Shown here: positions 9,352 through 18,784 of the stretch, piece after piece
Position numbering within the stretch: the first letter of the stretch is position 1
Layout: each line of letters opens with the position of its first letter
Assembly: GCA_030323305.1 (NCBI GenBank)
Contig: CP106741.1
Location: forward strand, 2,356,501-2,420,500
Length of the DNA: 64,000 nt
Origin: Paenibacillus sp. CC-CFT747
Lineage (GTDB): Bacteria; Bacillota; Bacilli; Paenibacillales; NBRC-103111
Reading direction: 5' to 3'
Translations under genes and position numbers: made by a program
Notes under the pieces: model-generated
What the model was told of the DNA's origin: nothing
Databases searched by the model: none
Seen by the model: the letters and a program-made list of their open reading frames with translations, nothing else

Positions 9352-9455
9352 GAAAAATAAAAAAGACCGCCTCCTGGCGGTCTCTACAAGAAAGGTCCGG
9401 ACGAGCATAGGCTCGCGGACACGGGCGCTTTCTAACGCCCTTATGAATAGAGACC
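9352..9455 (-). ncRNA. Structured RNA with pseudoknot potential and overlapping terminator (riboswitch-like)
   Basis: Read on the minus strand: GGTCTCTA (9455-9448) pairs with TAGAGACC (9386-9379) to close a domain. Inside are hairpin GGGCG-TTAGAAAG-CGCCC (9440-9423) and hairpin GTCCG..GAGC/GCTC..CGGAC (9420-9395). Loop bases AGAAAG (9433-9428) are complementary to CTTTCT (9394-9389), giving an H-type pseudoknot. The closing strand TAGAGACC shares bases 9383-9379 with the first arm of a terminator (AGACCGCC/GGCGGTCT, then TTTTTT), so the two folds exclude each other. It lies in the 9152-9550 spacer downstream of the ydjO-like gene and upstream of the GntR-type regulator. It could control readthrough or be a free RNA. 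I cannot assign it to a known class. Confidence 0.5.
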
Positions 9456-9550
9456 CCCGAAATCGGCCTCTTTTGTTCAGGCTGATCGTTTCAGCTTTCT
9501 GCAGTCGGCAGAAAATGAAGACTTAGGCCTTCGGCCGGCAGCCGGCCTGC

Positions 9551-9778
9551 TTAGGAACGGATCCGTCCCACGATAAATTTCTTCTTGCCCTTCTTTGCCA
9601 CAACGGGCAGGTGCTTGTAGCTGCGGATCATGGCTCCCTTGCACATAGGACAAGCCGGGTTCGGATCCGTTACGAATTCTTCGCGAATCCACGCCTTGCA
9701 TTCCGCGTCCTTGCATTTCCAGATTTGAATCTGTTGAATCTCTTGCTTCGGTTCCGTTGCGGTTGTTGCCGATTCCAC
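9551..9778 (-). CDS. Small zinc-ribbon protein, cold-inducible YdjO-like
   Basis: A 75-residue protein starting at GTG 9776-9778, chosen because CTGGAGGAAATAGCA gives a clean ribosome site 8 bases upstream. Two Cys pairs form a zinc ribbon: WKCKDAECKAW (CxxxxC) and ACPMCKGAM (CxxC), followed by SYKHLPVV, as in the YdjO family, which is cold-shock induced in Bacillus subtilis. Function is unknown, probably nucleic-acid or protein binding. The conserved acidic and Trp pattern between the Cys pairs supports the family call. Confidence 0.8.
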   Translation of the reverse strand: MESATTATEPKQEIQQIQIWKCKDAECKAWIREEFVTDPNPACPMCKGAMIRSYKHLPVVAKKGKKKFIVGRIRS

Positions 9779-9879
9779 TGCTATTTCCTCCAGTTTCCGT
9801 TTGTGAAGCTTTATTATCTTACAATCCGCGGAAATGTTCAAGCCTATCTGTTTAAGGAGGGTCGCGAAAGGAGAGCCGC

Positions 9880-11026
9880 TTAGGATTCGATCTTAAACCG
9901 TCCATAATGAATGATATGGACATCGACCCGGATGTCCCCCAGCTCCCCGGCCTTAGGGGAATAGGAACCGGACGAAGTCACCTGCTTCCACAGCTTGTTG
10001 CGGGAGCGGTACAGCTTCTCCTCCAGGTTAAGCACATCCACTCCCCGCTCGGCCCCTTTAGCGAACGTTTCCCGGATTTGAGCTGTGATTTGCGAGCGGA
10101 CTCCTTCCACAATGTCCTGCTCCGAAACCCCGGGATTCATCTCATCCACCCTCCCCTTTACCTTTAAATCAAGCGAATAGCGCGGCTTGCCGCCGCTGTT
10201 TTCTATCCTGTATTGGGTTTTGATGCTTGTGATCATAATGGAGGCAGCTAAACGGCCCTCTTGCTTCAGGGAAACCGGGGCGCTCTTGAATCCGGGGTTC
10301 AGCCATTTGAAGCCCTCCAGATTCTCTCGGGGGAAATAGCCGGCCGGCTTCCCGTGCTGCAGGAAATAGGCCCCGTCCAGGGTATACACCGTCTCCTTTT
10401 TATCCGGTTTCCTCCAGTGGGAACCGGTTAAGGTGATGGAAGGAACGTACGCGCTTCCGGCCGGCTCCCGGTACCGGGAAACGAACCGCATCATTTCCCG
10501 GGGGGAATGAAGGAATTCTGCCGGTAGCTTTCTTCGGGCTGGTACAGCAAGGTTGACAGCGGGGAGAGATTGAAAAACCCTTTGACGGTAAGCAGCTTCT
10601 CTACAGGGATACGGGTCGCGTAAACCCAGGTTGTGTAGCGGACGGCACGGAGCCGGTTGACCGCATCCAGGATGGGATTCAGCATGGGCAAAGCTTTTTC
10701 CGAGCAGACAACGGTCATTAAGTGCTCCAGGGAAGTCACCTGCTGGGTCGACAGTTCCAGGTTGGTAAGGGCCTGCTGAACGGACTCCCTTGGGCCGTGC
10801 CGATCCAGGCGGGAACCTCCTGATTCGGCTTGCCGCCCTCGCCCATTTTGGCCACGGAGGAGAAGTCCATCACCTGGGTAAAGACCCGGAACATCTTCCC
10901 GTCATAATCAACACCGAGAGCCGTCACATAAACGACATCCTGGGGATGGGTCTGGTCCCAGCACCCGGTTTGGAGCAGGAGACAGAGGGAGCTTAACAGC
11001 AGAAGCAGCCGTTTACTTGCTTTCAT
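9880..11026 (-). CDS. Spore germination lipoprotein, Ger(x)C/GerAC family (two frameshifts)
   Basis: C-subunit of a GerA-type nutrient germinant receptor, anchored to the spore inner membrane. Start ATG 11024-11026 after GGGGGATACC. The signal peptide LLLLLSSLCLLLQTGCWD carries the lipobox cysteine and the W-D that follows it in nearly all GerC proteins. VYVTALGVDYDGKMFRVFTQVMDF is the conserved first domain. Frames shift near 10785 and at about 10500 (a C-run). Repair gives FIPPREMMRFVSRYREP and a C-terminus ending VDVHIIHYGRFKIES. The N-terminus overlaps the 3' end of the gerA-like gene by 14 bases, so the genes are coupled. Confidence 0.9.
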
Positions 11027-12503
11027 CGGTATCCCCCTGATGGATGGTATCTTGGCCGGCGAGGCTGGAGGCCCGTCTCTTGCTTCGGGAGGCCGGAAGG
11101 CGGAAGACGGAGGCCAGGATATCCTTCCCGAAGGGCGGAGCAAGCGGGGAGAGATAGGGCATCCCAAACGACGAAAGGGTGGATAGATAGAGCAAAAAGG
11201 CAAAAAGAGACAGGAAGAAGCCGTACATGCCGAAGGCCGAGCAGACCAGGAGGACGATCAGGCGGACGATGGTGACGGACCCGGCTAAGCTTTGGTTGAC
11301 GAGTGTAAAATTGGCCACGGCGGTGAACGCGGTAATGACCAGCATGGTCGGGGAGGTGAACCCGGCCCGTATGGCGGCGTCACCTACGATCAAACCGCCC
11401 ACCACGGCAATCGTCTGCCCGACGGGCTTCGGAAGACGGACGCCCGCTTCCCGAAACACCTCAAACAGAAGAATCATCAGAAAGGCTTCCAGGGGAGCGC
11501 TGAGTGGAAGCCCGATCCGGGAATTAATAATGGTGGCCAGAAGCGCGAACGGCAGCTGATCCATGTTGTAGGCGGTAAGGGCCACCCAGAAACCTGGGAG
11601 GAACAGAGCCAGGAACAACCCGAGCAGCCGGATGAAGCGCTCGAGCGAAACATAGTAGTAAGGAAGGCTGGTATCCTCGGGGGATTTCAGCAGCAGAAGC
11701 AGATTGGCCGGAACGAGGATAGCATTCGGTGCCCCATCCATCAGGATCACCGCCCGGCCCATCATGAGGCATTCCACCACGTGGTCGGGACGGCCGATAT
11801 AATCGGTGAGCGGGAAGAAGGAGCGGGGGTTGTCGGACAAAAGCTCCTCGAGATGTCCGGCGCTCAGCAGGGCATCGATGTCGAGGCGGCGAAGGCGGTC
11901 CCGGACGTCCCCAATCAACTCTTCACGGGCCACATCGGTGATATACAGAACGGAGACCTTCGTCCGGCTTCGCCGGCCCACCACGAACGATTCGACGGCA
12001 AGGGAGGAGGTGCGGATCCGTTTGCGGACGAGGGCCACATTAACCGAAAGTTCTTCCACAAACCCGTCCCGAGCGCCTTTCACCGAAACCTCCATGCTCG
12101 ATTCCTCCGGCTGACGGCCGGGGAGGCTCGCGATATTCAGGGAGTAGAGGAGGTTCTCCCTCCCGTTATATAGAAGAATGCTGCCGCTGAACAGGCAGTC
12201 GGCCGCCTTCTGCAGCTTATCCTTTCTATCCAGTAAAGCCAAGGGGAGCGGGGAGCGTTCCGCCCATGAGTCGGCAGGAAGGTCCGGATCCGCCAGCAGC
12301 TGCTCAAGAGCGGGAAGGACCGTTTCGGTAAAAAGCTTGCGGTCCGTCAGCCCCTCTCCATACAGCAGAAGCAGCTTGCGGACCTCCCCGCCCGACTCGG
12401 CAAGGACCGTTCTGGTCAGCACGTCCCCGCAATGGGCGAACTCCTTCAGCAGCGTTTCTTCCGTCAGCCCCCCGATCGTGGCGGGTTCTCCACGTTTATC
12501 CAA
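11013..12503 (-). CDS. Spore germination protein, GerA family (A subunit)
   Basis: Intact 496-residue A-subunit of a GerA-type germinant receptor. TTG start at 12501-12503 with AAGGAGG nine bases upstream. A large soluble N-terminal half contains VSVKGARDGFVEELSVNVALVRKRIRTSSL and DGAPNAILVPANLLLLLKSPEDTSLPYYYVSLERFIRLLGL, both family signatures. At least four hydrophobic membrane segments then lie between about residues 290 and 460, including IINSRIGLPLSAPLEAFLMILLFEVFREAGVRLPKPVGQTIAVVGGLIVGDAA. Gene order A-B-C differs here: B is first, then A, then C. Confidence 0.95.
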   Translation of the reverse strand: MDKRGEPATIGGLTEETLLKEFAHCGDVLTRTVLAESGGEVRKLLLLYGEGLTDRKLFTETVLPALEQLLADPDLPADSWAERSPLPLALLDRKDKLQKAADCLFSGSILLYNGRENLLYSLNIASLPGRQPEESSMEVSVKGARDGFVEELSVNVALVRKRIRTSSLAVESFVVGRRSRTKVSVLYITDVAREELIGDVRDRLRRLDIDALLSAGHLEELLSDNPRSFFPLTDYIGRPDHVVECLMMGRAVILMDGAPNAILVPANLLLLLKSPEDTSLPYYYVSLERFIRLLGLFLALFLPGFWVALTAYNMDQLPFALLATIINSRIGLPLSAPLEAFLMILLFEVFREAGVRLPKPVGQTIAVVGGLIVGDAAIRAGFTSPTMLVITAFTAVANFTLVNQSLAGSVTIVRLIVLLVCSAFGMYGFFLSLFAFLLYLSTLSSFGMPYLSPLAPPFGKDILASVFRLPASRSKRRASSLAGQDTIHQGDTDESK

Positions 12504-13581
12504 TCGCTTTCACCTCCTTTTTGCGCTTGGCCAGAATTACCAGCCCGGCAGCCGCAAGCATGACGAGGACAGCCGATCCTACCATGTAGGGAATAAACAC
12601 CTTGCTCACCATCGTAAGAAACCGGTGATCGCTGATCGGGAGCAGGACGATAAAGACAAGCAGCAGAGAGAGCAGGAGCAGCAAAAAGGTGCGCCGCCTC
12701 CCTTTCAGCCCGGTCACGTCCGCGAACACGTACATGGCGAAGGACACCCGGATGAAGGCTCCGGACAGCCACTGGTAGATGGCGAAAAAATCCAGGTGCT
12801 CGATGTATTTGCCTAAGGAGACGAGCCTCCACTGGGTATACGCAGGGTAGCGCTGCTTCATCATTTCGGCCGGCCCGAATTCCGCATAGCCTCCGATCAG
12901 CGGTCCGATGGAGAGGGAGGTGACCAGGGTTCCGGCGAGCAGGAGGCCCCACAGCTTGAAGGGCTTGCTCAGCCGGTGGTTGACCAGAAGAAGAATGACC
13001 ATCTCGGCAAGGCCCACGGAGGCGTAGAGCATGCCGTGCCAGACCGGTCCCATGCCGTGCTCCAGAAAGGGGCGCAGGTAAGAATAATCCTTGTAGCGGA
13101 TATTGGCGGCCATGACGAAATGGCCCAGCAGCACCACCAAAGGAAGCAGCAAATAAGCCATGATGGCGATGGAGCCGATGCCGAATTGGGCGGCCGCGAA
13201 GCATAGGCCCATGAACAGCAGGGCCACGACCAGATCCGGGGTGCGCGGGAGATAAGTCGCTTCGGTCCAGTTGGTGGTATCCTTAACCGTCATGAACAGA
13301 ATCAGAAGGAGCTGAAGGAGAAGGGGAGCGGTCAGCAGCAGGGAGGCCGTTCTCCCGTACCGTTCCCTTGTCCACTGGGGCAAAGAGCGCCCGGCCAGCT
13401 TTTGGATCAGGTAATAGAGCAGAGCAAGACTTAGCAGGCCTAGGGGAATAACGAGCAGGATGCTTAGCCAGGCATCCCTTCCGCCCGTATCTGCAAGCAA
13501 GGGAATGACCAGTACGTGATTCATAAGCCCGGCGGATAAGAAGAAGATGAAGCATAGACCGAGAGGTCGAATTCGGTTCAT
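12496..13581 (-). CDS. Spore germination permease, GerB family (GerAB/endospore permease)
   Basis: Intact 361-residue polytopic membrane protein with about ten hydrophobic segments (for example LLLTAPLLLQLLLILFMTVKDTTNWTEATYLPRTP, GLCFAAAQFGIGSIAIMAYLLLPLVVLLGHFVMA). It belongs to the amino-acid-transporter-like GerB group, which in known receptors binds the nutrient germinant. First gene of the operon. Its stop overlaps the gerA-like start by eight bases, and the ribosome site for the A subunit lies inside its last codons. Confidence 0.93.
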   Translation of the reverse strand: MNRIRPLGLCFIFFLSAGLMNHVLVIPLLADTGGRDAWLSILLVIPLGLLSLALLYYLIQKLAGRSLPQWTRERYGRTASLLLTAPLLLQLLLILFMTVKDTTNWTEATYLPRTPDLVVALLFMGLCFAAAQFGIGSIAIMAYLLLPLVVLLGHFVMAANIRYKDYSYLRPFLEHGMGPVWHGMLYASVGLAEMVILLLVNHRLSKPFKLWGLLLAGTLVTSLSIGPLIGGYAEFGPAEMMKQRYPAYTQWRLVSLGKYIEHLDFFAIYQWLSGAFIRVSFAMYVFADVTGLKGRRRTFLLLLLSLLLVFIVLLPISDHRFLTMVSKVFIPYMVGSAVLVMLAAAGLVILAKRKKEVKAIG

Positions 13582-13679
13582 GGCGGGTCCCCCTTTGGTT
13601 GACGGACGGCGTTCTTCGGTTTTCGGAAACGGCCCGCAGCGGTATAGTCGAAACGGAAGGCATCCTCACCCGGCCGCTC

Positions 13680-14027
13680 TTAGCGCAAGCTTGTCTTCCC
13701 ATCGTCCCAGGCACGAAAAAGCTTGTGATAAAGAGCCTCGGCCGCCGTCAGGATGACAACGGTCATCAGGATCTCGGCATAGCTGTACGGCCATTGAAAG
13801 TAGCGTGCCGCGAGCCACAGGAAAGCAAACGCAAGCAGGGCGTCGGCGATGAGGGCGAGGGTATGGTTCGTCATGCGCAGGACAAACTGGTCTCCGGCCA
13901 GATAGGCGATAACGGACAGTACGACTGCGGTGAAGGCGGCGGTGATCAGGTCCGCCTCGGCCAGATACCGCAGCAGGATCACGAGGAGTATTCCGTTAAC
14001 AATGGTTTTGCTTAGAAAACGCATCAT
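13680..14027 (-). CDS. DUF2512 (YndM-like) four-helix membrane protein
   Basis: A 115-residue hydrophobic protein with four predicted transmembrane segments: FLSKTIVNGILLVILLRYLA, LITAAFTAVVLSVIAYLAGD, TLALIADALLAFAFLWLAARYF, YAEILMTVVILTAAEALYHKLF. This matches the DUF2512 family of spore formers, whose role is unknown. It lies about 100 bases upstream of the gerB-like gene on the same strand. Co-transcription is possible but not shown. Confidence 0.75.
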   Translation of the reverse strand: MMRFLSKTIVNGILLVILLRYLAEADLITAAFTAVVLSVIAYLAGDQFVLRMTNHTLALIADALLAFAFLWLAARYFQWPYSYAEILMTVVILTAAEALYHKLFRAWDDGKTSLR

Positions 14028-14160
14028 GAGGGATACCCCTTTCGGTAATGGTTACTTACGGTTATCCTCCCCGGGTTCGGGAAACCAATTCCTCGTTTTC
14101 CTTCGGAAGGCGAAAAAGGGAAACGAGGGCTGGGAAGGCAAGGCAAGAAGAAGGCAAAAC

Positions 14161-14192
14161 AAAAAGGCCTCCGGTTGACCGGAAGGCCTTTA
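14161..14192 (-). terminator. Intrinsic terminator of the siderophore-binding protein gene
   Basis: On the minus strand AAAGGCCTTCCGG pairs with CCGGAGGCCTTTTT around a TCAA loop, 39 bases after the stop codon of the binding-protein gene. Confidence 0.85.
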
Positions 14193-14230
14193 GCTTCGTT
14201 AATCTTTACTGAGCTTACTTAACGGAGCCG

Positions 14231-15232
14231 TTATTTTACCTCGTAAATCTTGTAGAGCTCGTCGAGCATCAGGTTGGCGGCCTTAACCCCGCCTGCCGTG
14301 TTCCAGATCGTATCGCTGACACGGTATACCTTGCCGCTTTTGACGACATTAAGGTTCTTCCACAGGGGATCGTTCAACCAATCCTTTTCCTGCTGGGTCC
14401 CCTTGTTATCGCCCGTTTCGTAGGTGAAGTAGAACAGCCGCTGGGCGTCCACTTCGGGAAGGCGTTCCTTCGTGATCTCTTCCATGAACGGATCCTTGTA
14501 ATTGTTAGGCTTGCGGGCGATGCCGATCTGCTTGAAGATAACGCCGGTAAAGGAATCCTCCAGGTAAACCCTCGTTTTGCCGGCCATGAACCGGACCACC
14601 GATACCTGTTCCTTCAGCTTGTCGCCGGCCTTCGTCTTGAAGTCCTCGATCCGCTTGTCGAAGTCCCCGATGACCTTCTCTCCGGCGTCCTTCTTGTTCA
14701 GGGCCTCGGCATAGAGACGGAAATTGTTCTTCCATTCCCCGCGGAGCGTTTCCGAGAAGACGGTAGGGGCGATGGCGTTCAGCTGGGTGTAGATCTTCTC
14801 TTGGCGCATTTTGTTGCCGAGAATAAGGTCCGGCTTGAGCGCGGCGATCATCTCCAGGTTCGGCTGGGACTCGGTTCCGAGAGGCTTGACGCCTTCCATC
14901 TCGGCTTTGATGTGGTCGTAGTACGGGTCGCCGACGTAGGAATTAACCGCTCCAACGGGCTTGACGCCAAGGGCGAGAAGGGCTTCCGTGCCTTCGTTCG
15001 TCAGAATGACAACCCGCTGCGGGCTGTTCGGCACTTCGGTCTCTCCCATGGCATGCTTCACCTTATGGGTGCCGCTGGCAGCCGGGGCTCCGGAAGCAGC
15101 GGGGGAAGAAGGAGAGGGAGTGGAATCGGCGGCAGGCGAGCCGCAGGCCGTTAACCAAACGGATAGGGATACAACGGCGGACAGCAGGGGAAGAGCTCGG
15201 AAACGGCGGGACAGATGACGGCGGGAAAACAT
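14231..15232 (-). CDS. Iron-siderophore ABC transporter substrate-binding lipoprotein, YfiY/FecB-like
   Basis: Intact 333-residue lipoprotein. The signal peptide ends LSVWLTACGSP (lipobox LTAC), followed by a Ser/Pro/Ala-rich tether. The mature part has the periplasmic-binding-protein type III layout (PQRVVILTNEGTEALLALGVKPVGAV, LEMIAALKPDLILGNKMRQEKIYTQLNAIAPTVF, long linking helix, then VSVVRFM). This is typical of hydroxamate or citrate siderophore binding proteins such as YfiY. It is divergent from its two permease genes and ATPase, and two Fur-like boxes lie between. Confidence 0.9.
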   Translation of the reverse strand: MFSRRHLSRRFRALPLLSAVVSLSVWLTACGSPAADSTPSPSSPAASGAPAASGTHKVKHAMGETEVPNSPQRVVILTNEGTEALLALGVKPVGAVNSYVGDPYYDHIKAEMEGVKPLGTESQPNLEMIAALKPDLILGNKMRQEKIYTQLNAIAPTVFSETLRGEWKNNFRLYAEALNKKDAGEKVIGDFDKRIEDFKTKAGDKLKEQVSVVRFMAGKTRVYLEDSFTGVIFKQIGIARKPNNYKDPFMEEITKERLPEVDAQRLFYFTYETGDNKGTQQEKDWLNDPLWKNLNVVKSGKVYRVSDTIWNTAGGVKAANLMLDELYKIYEVK

Positions 15233-15270
15233 GAATCAGGTGACCTCCTATAAAAATATGTAGTCTATCA

Positions 15271-15288
15271 TTGATAATGATTATCATT
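15271..15288. promoter_or_regulatory. Fur box 1
   Basis: TTGATAATGATTATCATT closely matches the Fur consensus (GATAATGATAATCATTATC). It sits about 40 bases upstream of the binding-protein start (minus strand) and predicts iron repression. Confidence 0.85.
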
Positions 15289-15334
15289 CACAGCTATATA
15301 GTAAGCAGGATTCCCCACTTTGTCAATAAATATA

Positions 15335-15351
15335 TTGATAATGATTATCAA
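15335..15351. promoter_or_regulatory. Fur box 2
   Basis: TTGATAATGATTATCAA is a second near-perfect Fur palindrome, 63 bases from the first. It is placed to control the plus-strand permease operon. Two boxes in a divergent spacer suggest that both arms are iron-repressed. Confidence 0.85.
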
Positions 15352-15521
15352 AGTCATTGACGCGCCTTGGGCTATTCTTTAAAATGAAAACATAGCCGGA
15401 CCGGCAGCGCTGGTTCTAGTTAACAGGCTGAGCCGGTTGATGGGGCTGCTCCCTTGGAAGCAGGGGAAAGCCCTAACCCAAGCCGTTCCCGAAGACAAGA
15501 AGGAAGCAGGTTCGTTCATTT

Positions 15522-16598
15522 ATGCTCAGGTCACTCCGTCATCGTACGTCAGCCAAATATACCGGCCTTCTGGTGTTTGCCCTCTTGCTTATTCTGGCGA
15601 TGCTTGGAAGCGTCACGCTCGGCATAAAGCCGTACTCCCTGCATCAGGTTATGGAAGCCTATACGGCGTACAACGGTTCCAACGAGCATATCATTATCCG
15701 TACCACCCGCGTGCCGCGGGCATGCATAGCCGCCGTCGTGGGGGCCTCTCTGGCTGTCGCCGGAGCCCTCATGCAGGCGGTTACGCGAAACCCGCTGGCC
15801 TCGCCCAGTCTTTTTGGCGTAAATGCGGGGGCGGCCTTCGCCATTGTCTTCTCGGTTGCCTTTCTTGACCTGTCGGGTCTGACGACCTTTACCTGGACGG
15901 CCTTTGCCGGAGCCGCCGTAAGTGCGGCTGCCGTTTACGGGCTGGGCTCCGCCGGGCAGGGCGGCATGACGCCGATCAAGATCACCCTTGCCGGGTCCAC
16001 CTTATCCGCTTTCTTCCTGTCTCTGACCCAGGGCATTCTGCTGGCGAACGGAAAAGCGTTCGACGAGGTGCTGTTCTGGCTCGTGGGGTCGGTGTCGGGC
16101 CGGACGATGGAGATGCTCCTTGCCGTGCTTCCGTATATGCTGGGGGCACTCGCCGGCTCTTTCGTGCTCTCCCCGCATATCAACATCCTGACGATGGGGG
16201 ACGACGTGGCGAAGGGGCTCGGGCAGCGGACCATGCTCATCAAGAGCATGGCTGCGCTAGTGATCGTTCTGCTCGCGGGCGGCTCGGTCGCCGTCGCGGG
16301 TCCGATCGTCTTCGTCGGCATCATCATTCCGCATATCGTCCGGTTCCTTATCGGTGCCGATTACCGCTGGATCGTTCCGTACTGCGCCCTGCTGGGGGCT
16401 CTGCTGCTTGTGGCGGCGGATCTCGGATCCCGCTTCCTCATCATGCCGAAGGAAGTTCCCGTCGGCGTGGCCACGGCCCTGATCGGCGTTCCCTTCTTCG
16501 TTTACATCGCGAGGAAAGGGGGCGCCTCTGATGGATTTTTCCAAGAAATCACGCTATTGGACCGTAAGGACCAAGAGCTACTCTTATCTTATCAGTAA
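15522..16598 (+). CDS. FecCD-family siderophore ABC permease (YfiZ-like)
   Basis: Polytopic FecCD/BtuC-type permease with about nine membrane segments: RTTRVPRACIAAVVGASLAVAGALMQAVTRNPLASPSLFGVNAGAAF is the family signature and GPIVFVGIIIPHIVRFLIGADYR the ATPase-coupling loop. The last 24 codons as read (after VYIARKGG) are atypical. One extra G in the aaaggggg run at 16518-16522 would end the protein at TGA 16529-16531, overlapping the next ATG as TGATG, so the true end is probably 16531. It pairs with the second permease and the ATPase to import ferric siderophore bound by the 14231-15232 lipoprotein. Confidence 0.92.
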   Translation: MLRSLRHRTSAKYTGLLVFALLLILAMLGSVTLGIKPYSLHQVMEAYTAYNGSNEHIIIRTTRVPRACIAAVVGASLAVAGALMQAVTRNPLASPSLFGVNAGAAFAIVFSVAFLDLSGLTTFTWTAFAGAAVSAAAVYGLGSAGQGGMTPIKITLAGSTLSAFFLSLTQGILLANGKAFDEVLFWLVGSVSGRTMEMLLAVLPYMLGALAGSFVLSPHINILTMGDDVAKGLGQRTMLIKSMAALVIVLLAGGSVAVAGPIVFVGIIIPHIVRFLIGADYRWIVPYCALLGALLLVAADLGSRFLIMPKEVPVGVATALIGVPFFVYIARKGGASDGFFQEITLLDRKDQELLLSYQ

Positions 16599-17588
16599 AA
16601 AAACGCTCGCCGTCACAGCCGTTCTCCTGGCTGTTACCGCGGCGGTGTTTCTCCTAAGCACCGGAACCGGAAGCGTGTTCCTGTCTCCGGTTAAGGTTGT
16701 GAAGGCCATAATCGGCACCGGCGATCCCATGAGCGAGACGATCGTCCGGAGCCTCCGGCTGCCGCGGACGCTCATCGCCGTTCTCGTCGGAGCGGCACTG
16801 GCCGTATCCGGCGCCGTCCTGCAGGGCATGGTCCGCAACTCCCTCGCCTCGCCGGACTCGCTCGGGATGACGGGAGGAGCCACGCTGGGAGCGATTCTGT
16901 ATTTCTTTCTCCTCGCGGGTTCTCTGGGTATCCACTGGCTGCCCTTGTGTGCAGTACTGGGCGCGTTCGCCGCTGCCGTGTTCGTCTACGGCTTCTCCTG
17001 GAGAAGGGGGGCGGGGTGACGCCTCTGCGTCTTGTGCTGATCGGGACCGCGTTCACCCAGGCGGCGAACGCCCTGTCGTATATGCTTATGATCTCGGGTC
17101 CGATCATTCTCGCGAACCTGTCGCTTACGTTCATGACAGGCAGCATCTACGGGGTGTCGTGGCAGAAGCATGTGCTTCCGCTCCTTCCCTGGCTGATTGT
17201 GCTGCTGCCGGCCACGCTCCTCTATGCGCGGCATGTTAACATTCAGGAGCTGGGCGAGGATGTGGCCCGCAGCGTGGGCGGGCGGGTCCAGAGGCAGCGT
17301 CTTGTGCTGCTGCTGCTCGCCGTATCGCTCGCCGGAGCGGGAGTGGCCATCGGGGGCGCCGTCGGCTTCATCGGCCTCATGGCGCCGCATATGGCCCGCC
17401 GGCTTGTCGGCCCCGCCTTCGGCGGCGTGCTGCCCGTCTCCGCCCTCCTCGGCTCGCTTATTCTGCTTGTAGCCGATCTGGGGGCGAGGAAGCTGTTCTC
17501 CCCGCTCGACATTCCCGCGGGGGTTTTCACGGCCGCCGTCGGGGCGCCGTTCTTCATCTATCTGGTTTACCGCAGCCGCGGGCAGTAG
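16531..17588 (+). CDS. FecCD-family siderophore ABC permease (YfhA-like), second subunit (one frameshift)
   Basis: Second FecCD permease, forming a heterodimer with the first. The family signature is IVRSLRLPRTLIAVLVGAALAVSGAVLQGMVRNSLASPDSLGMTGGA, and the coupling loop is GAVGFIGLMAPHMARRLVGP. A base is missing near 17008 in gaaggggggcgggg. Repair joins VYGFSWRRGG to VTPLRLVLIGTAFTQAANAL, the usual mid-protein segment. It ends at FFIYLVYRSRGQ, as expected for the family. Confidence 0.92.
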
Positions 17589-17642
17589 TCCCGCTGACTA
17601 TATTAACCTCCTTATAAGGGAGCAGGGAAAGGAAAGAATCGC

Positions 17643-18545
17643 ATGACGGCCATCCGGTCTCATCAATTGAACTTAAGCTACGGAGACACCGCCATCTTTC
17701 AAGAGCTGAACGTCACGATCCCGCAGGGGGAGATCACCGTATTCATCGGCGGCAACGGCTGCGGGAAGTCGACGCTGCTCCGCTCGCTCGCCCGGCTGCT
17801 CAAGCCTCAAAGCGGGCAAATCGTCCTGAACGGAAGCGATATCGCCACCCTCTCCACGAAGGAGGTGGCCCGCCGGCTGTCGATTCTTCCCCAAGGGCCG
17901 ACCGCTCCCGAAGGGCTGACCGTGCTGCAGCTCGTCAAGCAGGGGCGTTACCCGTATCAGAGCTGGCTGCAGCAGTGGTCGGACGCCGACGAGTCGGCCG
18001 TGCGCCGCGCCCTTACGCTGACAGGCATGGATGTGCTCGCCGAGCGTGCGGTGGATTCCTTGTCGGGCGGCCAGCGCCAGCGGGCGTGGATTGCCATGAC
18101 GCTCGCTCAGGAAACCCCGGTCATCCTGCTCGACGAGCCGACGACCTATCTTGACCTCGCTCACCAGATCGAGGTGCTCGACCTGCTTCAGGAGCTGAAC
18201 GAGAAGGAGAACCGGACGATCGTGATGGTGCTCCACGACATCAACCTGGCTTGCCGGTACGCTCACCACCTGGTGGCCATCAAGAACGGATGCATCTGGG
18301 CGGAGGGCGACCCGAGCCTCGTCGTCGATGACGAGCTGATCCGCCAGGTGTTCGAGCTCGACTGCCAGGTGATCCCGGACCCGCTGTTCGGCACTCCGAT
18401 GGTGATTCCGTACGGCAAAGGGAAAGCCCCGGTGGATAGGTCTGGGAAGGGCCGGAGGGATGGAAAAAGGGTACCGGAACCGGACAGAGAAAACGAAAGA
18501 AGCAGCGAAAGGGAATCGGAACGGCTCGTCGTTTCGGCCCGCTGA
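17643..18545 (+). CDS. Iron-siderophore ABC transporter ATPase (FhuC/YusV-like)
   Basis: ABC ATPase with Walker [10 protein letters not shown] (about residue 37), Q-loop [11 protein letters not shown], signature [13 protein letters not shown] (about 140), Walker [10 protein letters not shown] and H-loop [15 protein letters not shown], which are the hallmarks of siderophore-uptake ATPases. The catalytic core ends near residue 265. A 35-residue highly charged Arg/Glu/Lys tail follows and is not typical of the family. It is the third gene of the Fur-controlled operon and is followed by a strong terminator. Confidence 0.93.
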   Translation: MTAIRSHQLNLSYGDTAIFQELNVTIPQGEITVFIGGNGCGKSTLLRSLARLLKPQSGQIVLNGSDIATLSTKEVARRLSILPQGPTAPEGLTVLQLVKQGRYPYQSWLQQWSDADESAVRRALTLTGMDVLAERAVDSLSGGQRQRAWIAMTLAQETPVILLDEPTTYLDLAHQIEVLDLLQELNEKENRTIVMVLHDINLACRYAHHLVAIKNGCIWAEGDPSLVVDDELIRQVFELDCQVIPDPLFGTPMVIPYGKGKAPVDRSGKGRRDGKRVPEPDRENERSSERESERLVVSAR

Positions 18546-18612
18546 CCGTAGCCTTCCTGCGGCTGCGCTATACCTTCTTTATTAAGACCATACGCACGGT
18601 AGGAACCGATAT

Positions 18613-18652
18613 CGAAACCCGTCTCCCGGCTATCCGGGGAGGCGGGTTTCTT
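18613..18652 (+). terminator. Intrinsic terminator of the siderophore uptake operon
   Basis: A long GC stem, GAAACCCGTCTCCCGG with its near-complement ending GGCGGGTTTC (18613-18650), followed by a short T-rich tail. Confidence 0.8.
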
Positions 18653-18784
18653 CATTGTCTCTGCCCCAGGGGCCAAGCTAAGTCCGGCTCCTTCGGTCCG
18701 GTTATCCTTTAGCAAAAGATGGGCAAGCTAGGGAGAATGGAAAGTAAGGTTGAGGGGAAGGGCTTATTCCACAAGGAGGAGGGC

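Noticed and set aside
9352-9455. Purine, TPP, T-box, fluoride or preQ1 riboswitch
   Set aside because: None of the diagnostic conserved segments of these classes could be found, so the element is left unassigned.
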